Origin: Symsagittifera roscoffensis
Taxonomy: Eukaryota > Xenacoelomorpha > Acoela > Convolutidae
Length of the DNA stretch: 64,000 nt
Assembly (NCBI RefSeq): GCF_963678635.1
Contig: NC_087065.1
Location: 23,269,254 to 23,333,253 of the forward strand
Direction of reading: 5' to 3'
A model generated the notes under the pieces. The model was not told the DNA's origin. It saw only the letters and a program-made list of their open reading frames with translations, and searched no databases. Shown here piece by piece: positions 11,448 to 22,985 of this stretch. Numbering within the stretch: the stretch's first letter is position 1; the number at the start of each line of letters is the position of its first letter. Both the position numbers and the translations under genes were made by a program.

Positions 11448-11605
11448 ATTTTCGACCCGAATTTCACAAATTACTTTAATTAGAAAGTCAGAGGAATTAA
11501 TACTCTGTAATAACTTTAACTTGATTTGTTAAATTTGGGTCGAAAATTTAACACCAAAAACTACCATTCTCGGAGTTTTTTGGTCAATCAAAACTACGCC
11601 AAAAT
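11390..11605. repeat. Imperfect inverted repeat at the B1/A1 junction
   Basis: The sequence around 11390-11485, containing AAAAAACTCCGAGAATGG, is followed by its reverse complement around 11515-11605, containing CCATTCTCGGAGTTTTTT. Arms are about 80-90 bp around a short central region. B2 and B3 carry only the left arm here, so the inverted copy is specific to the B1/A1 join. Confidence 0.65.
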
Positions 11606-11607
11606 CC

Positions 11608-14526
11608 AAAGTGGACCGATCTTACAATGCTTCGGTCGAAAGCTGAATTGAAAAAACAATGTAGTCAGTTAATAAATTTCAGCTTTCTCCATGAAGAAAC
11701 AAAGAAGCAAAGCCGAACTTCCCATCACTTGGGATTTGACACAAGATTTGTAACAACAAAAACTCATTGTAATACCAAAACAATCATAATTTCAAAATCC
11801 GGAAAAATTGTAACATCATAAAATCATAATTTCATATAGCTAAACACATTATGCGCCATTCTTTTCTTTCTTTATTTGATGAACAAGTTTTTAAAAAATT
11901 ATTAATTGTTAAGTGGGTAAAACTAAAAATTTCTTAATTGGGCGAAATGTTTTTGATTTACCTGAAACCTATAGGACCTTTCATAAATCAAAATGACTAA
12001 CAACTACGATCAGAATTGCTCAATTCAGAAAAAAATTCAGTGTTGTTCAAACTTGACCGACAAAAAATTAACTGACAAAGAGTAGTCCAAATGAGCTGTT
12101 CTGATTCGAAAACTTGATACGCTGGGCATAAATTTGCGCAGGCGGTAGAAAAAGCTGAAAAAATCTTTCCAGAAGAAGCGTTCTCGCTCGCTCTTTTTGT
12201 TCGAAATTAGTTAAATCATAGGTCAAAATTTTCAAACCAGTTTGTCTTGACACTGAGAAAAAGTTTCAGTAACTTTCCATTTTGTGTGAGTCACGATTGA
12301 AAGGACTTTAAAATGATACGACACTCGACCCATTCCTATCATTATTTGAGGTGCCTGATTGAGCGTAAAAAAAACAAAAACAAAAGGAAAATTTAAAACA
12401 CACCCGAAGACAAAAAGCCTACTTATTTAAATGGTCGGAAAATACAGTAGTCTTAAAGAATAAAGGAATTGCAGCCTACGTGTTTTGAATCTTGTACACT
12501 CATTTTTCCAGATTTATGTTTTGACAATTGTGTCTTTTATCCATTTTCCAAACACCAATCAGCAGCACAGGGGCAAAGCAGAGTTTCGAACCACTTGCTA
12601 AAGAAAACTGAATAAAGGCCACTATTGGCAGATTAACCGGCAAATCGAAAAAAAAATTGACTTCAGGGAATTTATTTCACAAAAAAACAATAGAAAAAAG
12701 TAGCAAGAAAAGCCGAAATCTTGGAACCAAATTAAATGCATCATCAGAAAATTTACAAACAGAAGTGACGCATAGCTGCGCATTACATGCGATTCAAAAC
12801 ATAGCCTAGCGTGACAAAAGGATCGACAGAAAAAGAGATTAGGCTGAGGAAAAAAAATTAAAACACATTGGCTAAGCGGAGCTTCGCACCTCGCGCAATA
12901 CAACACTATCATAACAAAACATAAACATTAAAAAAACGAAGAGAAAAATGTTGAAGAAAAACTAGGTGAACTACAGTTTTCGTAGAATTCGATGAAGAAC
13001 ACCTAGAGCCCCGCTGAAGCTGGAGGTACGTTTTTTGAAATTTTTTGAGTTTATCGAAATGCGTACCCTCAAAATTTGGACTATGTCAAAACTTAGTTGT
13101 TTCTCTACTGAAATGAAGAAGAGTGAAATTGCTACATATTTCACAATTTTCTCAATTACACGTATCTCTCACAAAAAATTAAACCGCTTTTTTGATTGAA
13201 GTTCTCATCTCAAGTTTTTTGGGTAATTTTAAAAACTTCTAACAAGCGATCAATTTTCAATGAATTGACTCTAGGAAACCGATAACTGTTTTTGCTAAAA
13301 GCAGGTCAAAGCCGCTTAACTGGAGAAAAATCCCAAAATCTGGTTTGTCGATTAAAAAAATCACCTGAAAATTGGCACGGTAATTTTCGAATAAAACAAT
13401 TCCGAAAACAGTCAGTTTCAAAACTTTCACTTGTTCGAAAGCCATAACTTTTTACTGAATCAACTCGGCGTAGCAAATTATAAAGGTAAGTTTCCAACAC
13501 CTGTTGTGTCGATTCAACCTATGATATCAGACTTGGCAGGATAGTTATCGAGAAAAGTCGAAATAACGGTCAAAAAATCAGATAGTTCACATTTCCTAGA
13601 TTCATAGCTTTTAAAGAGAATCAAGGCTCCAAACAAAAAGGTAAAGACAAAAAAGACCAGAAGAGTGTGCAGGCACACAAACGAGCAGACGGTTTTCTAT
13701 GGATACCTTTTTTAAATTGTTAATTTTTTGCAAAAATTGATAAAATTTTACAAAGCGTCTCAAAGAAACAAAACCCAACTCCATATATTTTCCTAATACC
13801 TGTTTTTCAGAAACCGAAATTCTAGGCAAACGCACCGAGTAAGACACTTGAAATATAAATTAGCAATTGAGCAAAACTTACGAAGCGGAACCAAGGCCGA
13901 CAATTTGATAAAAATTCAAACCGCTTGTTCTAGACCAAATTTTTTTTATTTCAGCTCGATTGATTGAAAATGCCTAATTCTGTTGTCTCTGACTTTTTCA
14001 GGTACCTATTTACGTGGAAAAACCATTTCCCGCAACTAGCTAAGCATACAACGTATTACTGATGCTTCATTCATCCCACGAACAACTCTTTCCAGTAACT
14101 ACAATGCAAAACACTGACATCATATTTTTTTCATCTCAGTTCAAGGGATAAATCAAAATAATTTTGTTTTTAACTGACAAAACTGTTTTGTTTTCTATAG
14201 GGAGCTTTCTATGTTTTCGATCACTAAACCAGCCTCTGTCACCATTTAAAAAGACTCCACGTTTCAATATTACGTAGCCTATTTTCACCAAAACGGCAAT
14301 AAGCTAACTTAAAATTATTTTTTTTCTTATAGAAGACTTAAACCGCTGCCTGTTAAGTATAAAATTTATTGCAAATATCGTAAATTTCGATTTAGTAAAA
14401 TCTTTGAAAGCAATTTACTTTCAGTAGAAGAATCGAATGAGTGAAATGCAATTGAAACAAACCAAAGAATTATTTACACAGTAAAAGCGATAAGGTACAA
14501 CTAAAAAGAAGCAGAAGTTTTCTTCT
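11608..14526. repeat. Repeat block A, copy 1 (A1)
   Basis: It aligns with 27053-30426 (A2) in the same orientation. Both begin with AAAGTGGACCGATCTTA and end with AGCAGAAGTTTTCTTCT. A2 is longer because of an extra segment of about 300 bp near 29410-29705. The block is AT-rich and non-coding; it includes the recurrent hairpin-like motif GCGGAGCTTCGC near 12875. More diverged relatives lie at 25310-26520 and in DOT1L intron 7. Confidence 0.75.
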
Positions 14527-15158
14527 GAAGAAATGTATAAATAAGAATGCGGAAAGAAGCCATCCTTGCCGCAGACCGCAATGAATTGTGAAGTTGCTGA
14601 TAAAAAACCATTTATCTCAATTACTCCTTTTGACTCTGAATACAAGATTTCAATTGCTCCTACGGAAAGCCAATCAAGGATCAATCATTTCACAATTTTG
14701 ATGAGAATTGATCTGTCAACTTTGTCAAAAGCCTTAGAAAAGTCTATTCTTACAGCACAAGAAATTTAGTTTGCCAATCGTTCAGAAGTAATAGTTTTTC
14801 TTGTATTGCTGTGAGCATTTGTCTTCCAAGTAAAACGCATGATGGTTTTCAACAATTTTGCAATTTTTTTTCAGTTCTATTACAGATATCATGAGAAAAT
14901 TTTTGCCTCGAAATTCAAGAGACTGATCGGCCAAACATCTTGTACAGATATGGCATTATCAGATTCCAAGCAAAGTTTGATTATTGTTAAATAAAAACTG
15001 TTGGGAAATTTTTCGCCCTCAACAAAGAGATTGAATGTTGTAGCTAAACTTGAGCAAAACTCTTCAGTGAAAGCTTTGTATACCCGAGATGTAAGGCCGA
15101 CAATTCCAGCCGAGCTTTTCAGGTTTCGCTTATTTTTAGCTAACCAAATTTCATACAT
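14526..15158 (-). pseudogene. Decayed L1-like LINE reverse transcriptase (copy 2, truncated)
   Basis: This is a near copy of 8647-9240. On the minus strand it keeps the finger motifs (VYKAFTEEFC, PISLLNFE), motif A (DFSKAFDKVDR) and the INGFLSATSQF block. It stops abruptly at about 14526, before the YxDD box, where the end of block A1 begins. The truncation therefore marks a duplication junction rather than a normal LINE end. It contains an in-frame stop and is non-functional. Confidence 0.75.
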
Positions 15159-17715
15159 ACATGCAAATATAAGTGGTAAAATCTTTGTCTCCTTTGCCTG
15201 AAGATAAAAAAACTAGAGCACCTGAAACCGTTCGATAACTTCTCAGAAAAAGATTTTTTAACATATGCACGCGCTAATTTCTTATCTAGGAATTAACGAA
15301 AATAATTGATTTTTATATGCTTATCCACTCGAAGACCAAGCTGGGCATATTATCAGATTATCTGCTTTCAGAACTAAGCATTTCAAACTGAAAAACATTT
15401 AACTGAAAAACTAGAGCACCTGAAACTTCCCAATCTTTGTCTTCTTTGCCTTAAGATAAAAAAAACTAGAGCACCTGAAACCGTTCAATAACTTCTCAGA
15501 AAAAGATTTTTTAAACGTATGCACGCGCTAATTTCTTATCTAGGAATTAACGAGCATTATTGATTTTTATATGCTTATTCACTCGAAGACCAAGCTGGGC
15601 ATATTATCAGATTATCTGCTTTCAGAACTAAGCATTTCAAACTGAAAAACATTTCACTGAAAAGTTCGTCAAAGAAACAAGGCGATTTAGAAAAGTGAGA
15701 GTAAAGGCCACACCAAGATTCAAGAAAAAAATTGCTGACAAATCATAAAGTAGGATAAGTTAGTTGATTTTTAGAACGCTGATTTTCAATAGACCATTGA
15801 GATCGATCTCATATCAGTCAAAAAAAACAGACACCCATGCACGGCTAAAAACAGCTAATCAAAGAGCAGAACCACTAGTTTATTAATAAATCCAAGAAAC
15901 TTTTCAATTAAGCCCCATAAAATATGAAAACTGAAGTTTAAATTTTTTCCAACAAAAGTGAGTCGGTATAATAGCATCGGAGTTTCGCACCACTGGCATA
16001 AATCAAAACGAATCAATCATTCAGATGATGAAAATTAATCATTCAGATTATTTGGAAAGTCAATCAGAAATTGCAACACTAAAAAGCCGATACAAACACA
16101 TTATAAATTGAAGAGGCACCACGTTTATGAAGTTTATCATTAACAATCACAAAACTGAATGAACAGATTTTAAAAAAATGGACATTTTGAAGGACATTTT
16201 TGCTGTTTTCACATTGCATATAAAATATGGTTGCATTCTCTATACACACGCTGTATTCTCAAAACAGACACAAAAAACGCTATAATCTAGCAAAAGGAAA
16301 AACTGTAGAATAAAATTTAAAAAAAACAAATGAAGAAAAGCTAAAGAACAGAACAAAAAATTACCCTTAACAACATTTGAGAAAATCGTGCAACAATCGA
16401 AAATTTTTTCATAATGAATGAAGTACACATAAGAAAATTCAAACAGAAAACTTGACACCTTAGTAAAGCAAGCTGTAACTAAAAACTATTGTAAAAAACA
16501 ATAGGCGAGTTTTAAAGCACACAAAAAACATGACCAAAATTGTAAAATATACAAAAGTTTTTGGTAAAAAACACATCACTTAGCATGTTTAAAAACATCA
16601 AAAAAATATTTAGCACTCAACGATTTATAAATAGCGTTTAACAACTAGAAGCAGATTGTTTGTAAACAATTGAAAACTAAGTTGAAGAAAATGAAATCGA
16701 AAGCAACAAAGTCGAAAAAGAAACATTTAATTTTTTTTCAACTTCATCAGTAAAATCCTAGAACATTACTGACTCGAGGATAATCAAATACTCGTTTGCA
16801 ACACACTTGCTAATGCAACTGTAAAAAAAGCTTAATATTGATCTTGAAAAATTAAGGTAAAGCTATGTCTTCTACACTAGCCTCTTCAAGAATAGCCAAC
16901 ATTTTTAAACCGGTGGGGTTTAGAATAAAAGTAATAATTTTTTGCCTACTATGCAGTTTTCGTTAATAGGAAAGCATTGCCATATTGTACAAATATCCGC
17001 TTTAGATTTTTGCTAGTACATGATTTAACTTTTGCATTTTGGTTTACTGATCTGATCATCTTTTTTTTATTGATACATACTGCTAATACTTTAAGCAAGT
17101 TTTGTCCCCATAATTTGAAGCATCACTTTAGGTCAGTAAATTTTGCAAAATAACTTAAACCCAAATACGACCATTTTCGGTATGTTTAGTCAATCAAAAA
17201 TTACTCCGAATTGTTGGTGCAATTGCTGACAAAAATATATCAGAGTGAGTCTCTTACAAAACCTAACAAAAAATAGAAAGGTATCATCGTCTCAACTTCG
17301 TAAAATTAAACTTATTTTCGTTTGATACCCAAAAATGTCATTTTTGCTATATAAAGTTCTAACTTTTCTACTTCAAACCATTTTTAGATGTATTGTGCCA
17401 ATTTTTGAAAATTATAATCTTCTAATTTTTTGTTCGACTTTTTAAAGAACCCACTTGAACAAAAGTTTTTGCGTGATTTTGATAGACTAAAAAACTCCGA
17501 GAATGGTCGTTTTTGGGGTTAAAAATTCGACCCGAATTTCAAAAATTAAGTTAAAGTTATAACAGAGTAATAATTCCTCTGAAATTCTAATTAAGTTTTT
17601 CCATAATAATTTTTTGTCTAAAACCAACCCAATTAAAAAAAACGCATTTTAAATTGCAAGTTTTATTCGTTTTGTTCGGATAGTTTACAACAGCTTTGTG
17701 CCACTGTCGAAATTA
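14534..17715. repeat. Repeat block B, copy 2 (B2)
   Basis: Second copy of block B, immediately after A1, giving the order B1-A1-B2. It differs from B1 by an internal direct duplication of about 220 bp (15180-15400 and 15431-15655, each starting AATCTTTGTCT and containing AACTAGAGCACCTGAAA). The TTAA-bounded insert is at 17155-17522. Its right end extends about 120 bp beyond the end of B1 and is shared with B3. Confidence 0.75.
17155..17522. mobile_element. TTAA-flanked MITE-like element (copy in B2)
   Basis: Same architecture as the B1 copy: TTAA at both ends, with left terminus ACCCAAATACGACC and right terminus GGTCGTTTTTGGGG. Substitutions have accumulated, including in the inverted repeat. 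Non-coding. Confidence 0.55.
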
Positions 17716-18470
17716 AAAATCAATATGAAAATTTTTGATATTAAAGTTGAAATGAACAACCAAGAATTTTGAAACTAAAAGTAAACAAATATACTTGCAG
17801 TATTTTGACTGAAGTTTATGACGCTCAACACATCCTAGTAATCTGAAATGTCTTGAGATTACAATCAAAATCAGACCTTTTTTATAGCAGTTGCAATCAA
17901 AATCAGACCTTTTTGTTCTAAAACAAGTTTTTGTTCAACTTCAGTCCCATTCATTTGTATTTTAATCTAGTTTTAGTAGTCGGCAAAGGTGAATGGAAGT
18001 TCGTGTTTTTACTTTCAAAAATGCCTTTCAAGGACCCTTTCGGACACTGTTTTGTTAGAAATTTAACGAAAGTTTTTCGAAATCGAGCAAATGATCTCAT
18101 TCACCATCCAAGAAGGCATCAATTTTCTGTTTCAAGGAACAACGGTTCAATCCGTATCTAAAATGGTCATTTCTGACCATCTTGGAATAGTTTTCGCTCA
18201 TCTGTAATCAGTTTTAAATGAGAACAACTAGTTTTTGAATAGCCGGAGTGAAAAAATTGTTGAACTTATTGACAAAAATAAAATAAAATAGTTCAGTGTA
18301 GCAAGTGTCTTAAAATCGATTGTGTCTTATAATTTCACTTGGTTGGGAAAATTTGTTACAGATGCTGAAAACTGGCATTTTTAGACCCAGTAATAACTGG
18401 CAATCTCAGGAAACCAAAAATTGGTGGAGAAAAATTGAGGTCATTTACTCGATGTCGTTACAAAAATTTG
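17716..18470. other. AT-rich DNA between B2 and the satellite
   Basis: No gene recognised. A short direct duplication (AATCAAAATCAGACCTTTTT) occurs twice at about 17864-17913. An open frame at 17931-18161 has no recognisable family. Confidence 0.5.
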
Positions 18471-20705
18471 CTATGCTTTTTAGGCCACGGGAGCAGTTGC
18501 AGTCGTCACTGGTGCTCGGCTGATTCTCTGTCTGGGATGCCTAGTGCAGCAGTTGTCTGCCTGGACCGACTCTTCAACCCCAGGTGTGTATGTTCTCCCC
18601 TCCCCCTGGTGCTAGCTTAGGTGTTTTTTGCGTTGTTTGGTTAGCCCTAATGGTTTTTGCTTAGTCTGGTGTGTAAGGTTAAGGTTGCTTGCTCGTGCGC
18701 TGCGCTGTTGAGGCTTTCATTTTAGCTGAGGGGTTGAGAAACTGTGCATTTGCTCGCGCACAGTTTGTTGTCTGTTGTGGAGCGATTTTTTTAGATTATA
18801 TTAAGTTTCGCTATGTTTTTAAGAAACCGGAGCAGATGGAGTCGTCACTGGTGCTCGGTTGGCTCTCTGTTTGGGCTGCCTAGTGCAGCAGTTGTCTGCC
18901 TGGACCGACTCTTCAACCTCAGGTGTGTATGTTCTCCCCTGCCCCTAGTGCTAGCTTAGGTGTTTTTTGAGTTGCTTATCTAGCCCTAATGGTTTTGCTT
19001 AGTCTGGTGTGTAAAATTAAGGTTGCTTGCTCGTTCGCTGCGCTGTTGAGGCTTTCATTTTAGCTGAGGGGTTGACAAACTGTGCATTTGCTCTCGCGCA
19101 CAGTTTGTTGTCTGTTGTGTGGTAATTTTTTTAGATTATATTAAATTTTGCTATGCTTTTTAGGAAACCGGAGCAGTTGGAGTCGTCACTGGTGCTCGAA
19201 TGGTTCTCTGTCTGGGCTGCCTTGTGCAGCAGTTGTCTACCTGGACCGACTCTTCCACCTCAGGTGTGTATGTTTTCCCCTCCCCTGGTGCTAGCTTGGG
19301 TGTTTTTTGCGTTGTTTGTTTAACCCTAGTGGTTATTGCTTAGTCTGGTGTGTAATGTTAAGGTTGCTTGCTCGTTCGCTGTGCTGTTGAGGCTTTCATT
19401 TTAGCTGAGGGGTTGACAAACTGTGCATTTGCTCGCGCACTGTTTGTTGTCTGTTGTGTGGTGATTTTTTTAGATTATATTAAATTTTGCTATGCTGTTT
19501 AGGCCACGGGAGCAGTTAGAGTCATCACTGGTGCTCGGTTGGTTCTCTGTCTGGGCTGCCTTGTGCAGCCGTTGTCTACCTGGACCGACTCTTCAACCTC
19601 AGGTGTGTATGTTCTCCACTCCCTCTAGTGCAAGCTTAGATGTTTTTTGCGTTATTTGCTTAGCCCTAGTGGTTTTTGCTTAGTATGGTGTGTAAGGTTA
19701 AGGTTGCTTGCTCGTGCGCTGCGCTGTTGAGGCTTTCATTTTAGCTGAGGGGTTGACAAACTGTGCATTTGCTCGCGCACAGTTTGTTGTCTGTTTTGTA
19801 GTGATTGTTTTAGATTATATTAAATTTTTCTATGCTGTTTAGGCCACCGGAGCAGTTGGAGTTGGCACTGGTGCTCGGCTGGTTCTCTGTCTGGGCTGCC
19901 CAGTGCAGCAGTTGTCTGCCTGGACCGACTCATCAACCTCAGGTGTGTATGTTCTCCCCTACCCTAGTGCTAGCTTAGGTGTTTTTTGCGTTGTTTGACT
20001 AGCCCTAGTGGTTTTTGCTTAGTCTGTTGTTTAAGGTGAAGGTTGCTTGCTCGTTCGCTGCGCTGTTGAGGTTTTCATTTTAGCTGAGGGGTTGACAAAC
20101 TGTGCATTTGCTCGCGCACAGTTTGTTGTCTGTTTTGTAGTGATTGTTTTAGATTATATTAAGTTTTTCTATGCTGTTTAGGCCACCGGAGCAGTTGGAG
20201 TTGGCACTGGTGCTCGGCTGGTTCTCTGTCTGGGCTGCCCAGTGCAGCAGTTGTCTGCCTGGGCCGACTCTTCAACCTCAGGTGTGTATGTTCTCCCCCC
20301 TCTAGTGCTAGCCTAGATGTTTTTTTCGTTGTTTGCCTAGCCCTAGTGGTTTTTGCTTAGTCTGGTGTGTAAGGTTAAGGTTGCTTGCTCTTTCGCTGCT
20401 TGGTTGAGGCTTTCAATTTAGCTGAGGGGTTGACAAACTGTGCACTTGCTCGCGCACAGTTTGTTGTCTGTTGTGCAGTGATTTTTTTTAGATTATATTC
20501 AATTTTGCTATGCTGTTTAGGCCACCGGAGCTGTTGGAGTTATCACTGGTGCTCGGCTGGTTCTCTGTCTGGGCTACCCAGTGCAGCAGTTGTCTGCCTG
20601 GACCGACTCTTCAACCTCAGGTGTGTATGTTCTCCCCCCTCTAGTGCTAGCCTAGATGTTTTTTGCGTTGTTTGCCTAGCCCTAGTGGTTTTTACTTAGC
20701 CTTTG
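18471..20705 (+). repeat. 340-bp tandem satellite, six full units plus a partial seventh
   Basis: Units begin (CTATGnTnTTTA...) at 18471, 18811, 19151, 19490, 19830, 20169 and 20508, a spacing of 339-340 bp; the last unit is cut at about 20700. Units are highly similar and GC-richer than their surroundings. Each holds: a pyrimidine-rich stretch ending in TTTAG (TTAAG in unit 2); a roughly 100-nt segment open in one fixed frame in all seven copies (shared TGARLVLCLGC-like core); a CAG/GTGTGT junction resembling a splice donor; and further on an 11-bp perfect hairpin ACAAACTGTGC...GCACAGTTTGT (for example 19756-19786). It could be plain satellite DNA or a tandem array of duplicated mini-exons. 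I found no 5S rRNA or spliced-leader gene in it. Confidence 0.9.
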
Positions 20706-21276
20706 GCTGGTTCTCTGTCTGGTCTGTTCGGGGCAACAAATGAGTCTCAGTGAAACAATTGAACGTCATAATTGAAAAAGAAGGAACAACAATATTAACA
20801 TTATAACAATTTTTCGAGCTCAAAATTTGATATATATATATATCGACAATTTGTTGATTTGTTACAAATGTTTTATAGCCCAAGACCTGATATACAATGA
20901 TAATTTTTTATGATTGCATTGCATATTTTCGAGCTCAAAATCTGACTTATGGGCTGTTTTCCAGTTTCCACCCCCTTGTTTTCTCAAATTAATTTCAATA
21001 TTTGAAAATTTTTAAAAGTGACTTCTAATGTAATAAACTGCGTTGGGGGGTTGAAAACTGGAAAAGAGCCCAATTATGTGGTTCATTTTCTTGTTCTTCA
21101 ACAATTGGAAAGTGTTTTAGTTAAAATATTGAAAATAAAACATTTTAATAAATCTTTTGAACAGCTTGTTTTTTCGCCTTGTTTGCAAAAAAAATTGATC
21201 AAAACTGTTTTTAGACCCTTGAATCGATCTGTCCAGGAGTCTTTTTGAAATTTCAGCGAGTGGAAATCTATCCAAT
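20706..21276. other. AT-rich DNA after the satellite
   Basis: It starts with a broken piece of satellite (TGGCTGGTTCTCTGTCTGG at about 20704), includes a short (TA)n run near 20831-20842, and has no gene I can recognise. Confidence 0.5.
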
Positions 21277-21634
21277 AAAAACTTGGAAACCAGATCTAAG
21301 CATCTTAAAATCTTGCCTGACATGTCTGAATCAGGACTGATGCAGGTATGGATCCTATCACAAAAGCAGATCTGCTCAAGGCCTGATTCAGACCTGGGGC
21401 AAACATGGGTCAGACCTGGTGCAGATCTGTTCAAATCTGACCCATATATGTTCCAGGTCTCAATCAGACCTTGAGCAGATCTGCTTTTGTGATAGGATCC
21501 AGCCTCAGTCCTGATTCAGATAGCCTCAGTCCTGATTCAGACATGTCCATGTCCAAACGAAACATGCACCATGTCTGGACAAGATCTGAAATAGGCAAGA
21601 TTTTGCGATGCTCAGATCTGGTTTCCAAGTTTTT
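21277..21634. mobile_element. 360-bp foldback element
   Basis: The termini AAAAACTTGGAAACCAGATCT (left) and AGATCTGGTTTCCAAGTTTTT (right) are perfect inverse copies, and the complementarity continues in blocks to the centre. AGCAGATCTGC, TGATAGGATCC and CTGATTCAGAC recur on both arms. The right arm carries an extra insertion with a duplicated CCTCAGTCCTGATTCAGAT unit. It has no coding capacity, is GC-richer than the flanks, and sits directly left of block B3. Confidence 0.8.
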
Positions 21635-21639
21635 GTAAG

Positions 21640-22985
21640 GTACGGGAAGGGAAAAAGTGTTGAATATAATTCAAAAAGTAAATGTAGAAAAGCTAAAGAA
21701 CAGAATAAAAAATTACGCTTAACAACATTTGAGAAAATCATGCAACAATCGAAAAGTTTTTCATAATGAATGAAGTACACACAAAAAATTTCAAACAGAA
21801 AACTTGAAAATAAAATTATTTAGCACTCAAACTTTTATAAATAGCATTTAACAACTAGAAGCAGATTGTTTGTAAACAATTGAAAAATAAGCTGAAGAAA
21901 ATGAAATCGAAAGCAACAAAGTCGAAAAAAAAACATTCAATTTTTTTTCAACTTCATCAGTAAGATCCTAGAACATTACTGACTCGAGGATAATCAAATA
22001 CTCGGTTGCAACACACTTGCTAATGCAACTGTAAAAAAAAGCTTAATATTGATCTTAAAAAATTAGGGTAAAGCTATGTCTTCTACACTAGCCTCTTCAA
22101 GAATAGCCAACATTTTTAAACCGGTGTGGTTTAGAATAAAAGTAATAATATTTTGCCTACTATGCAGTTTTCGTTAATAAGAAAGCATTGCCATATTGTA
22201 CAAATATCCGCTTTAGATTTTTGCTAGTACATGATTTAACTTTGCATTTTGGTTTACTGATTTGATTCACATTTTTTTTGTTATTGATACATAAATTTAC
22301 TGACTTTTGCTAAAGTTAAAATGTTCTATTTCTGCTAATACTTTGAGCAAGTTTTGTCCCCATAATTTGAAGCATCACTGTAGGTCAGTAAATTTTGCAA
22401 AATTAGTTAAACCCAAATACGACCATTTTCGGTGTTTTTAGTCAATCAAAATTGTTCCGAATTGTTGGTGCAATTGCTGACAAAAATATATCAGAGTGAG
22501 TCTCTTACAAAACCTAACAAAAAATAGAAAGGTATCATCGTCTCATTTTCGTAAAATTAAATTTATTTTCGTCTGATACCTAAAAATGTCATTTTTGCTA
22601 TATAAAATTCTAACTTTTCTACTTCAAACCATTTTTAGATGTATTGTGCCGATTTTTGGAGATTATAATCTTCTAATTTTTTGTTTGACTTTTGAAAGAG
22701 CCCACTTGAATAAAAACTTTGGCGTAATTTTGATTGACTAAAAAATTCCGAGAACGGTCGTTATTGGCGTTAAATTTTCGACCCGAAATTCACAATTAAG
22801 TTAAAGTTATTACAGAGTATTAATTCCTCTGAATTTCTAATTATTTTTTTTCCATAATCAATTTTTGTCTAAAACCAACTCAATTCGAGGAAAAAGCGTT
22901 TTAAATTGCAAATTTTATTCGCTTTGTCCGGATAGCTTACATCAGCGCTGTACCATTGTCGAAATTAAAAATCAAGTGGAAGCTA
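21640..22985. repeat. Repeat block B, copy 3 (B3, partial)
   Basis: It matches the right-hand half of B2 (about 16290-17715), including the TTAA-bounded insert at 22407-22773, but lacks the LINE-derived left half. The left end abuts the foldback element at 21277-21634, so that insertion or an associated rearrangement may have truncated it. Confidence 0.7.
22407..22773. mobile_element. TTAA-flanked MITE-like element (copy in B3)
   Basis: Bounded by TTAA at 22407-22410 and 22770-22773, with the same inverted termini as the copies in B1 and B2. The right inverted repeat is more diverged (GAACGGTCGTTATTGGCG). Non-coding. Confidence 0.5.

Larger units (their letters stand above)
8647..11605. repeat. 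Repeat block B, copy 1 (B1)
   Basis: This segment aligns by eye with 14534-17715 (B2), and its right-hand part with 21640-22985 (B3), in the same orientation. It starts inside the L1-like pseudogene, at an AAGAAATGTATAAATAAG motif. Apart from LINE remnants and a TTAA-flanked insert near its right end it is AT-rich and non-coding. Block A1 follows directly. Divergence between B1 and B2 looks like a few percent, with small indels. Confidence 0.75.

Noticed and set aside
18471..20705. 5S rRNA or spliced-leader RNA gene array in the 340-bp tandem repeat
   Set aside because: No 5S internal control region and no recognisable Sm site next to the donor-like GT; no support beyond the tandem arrangement.
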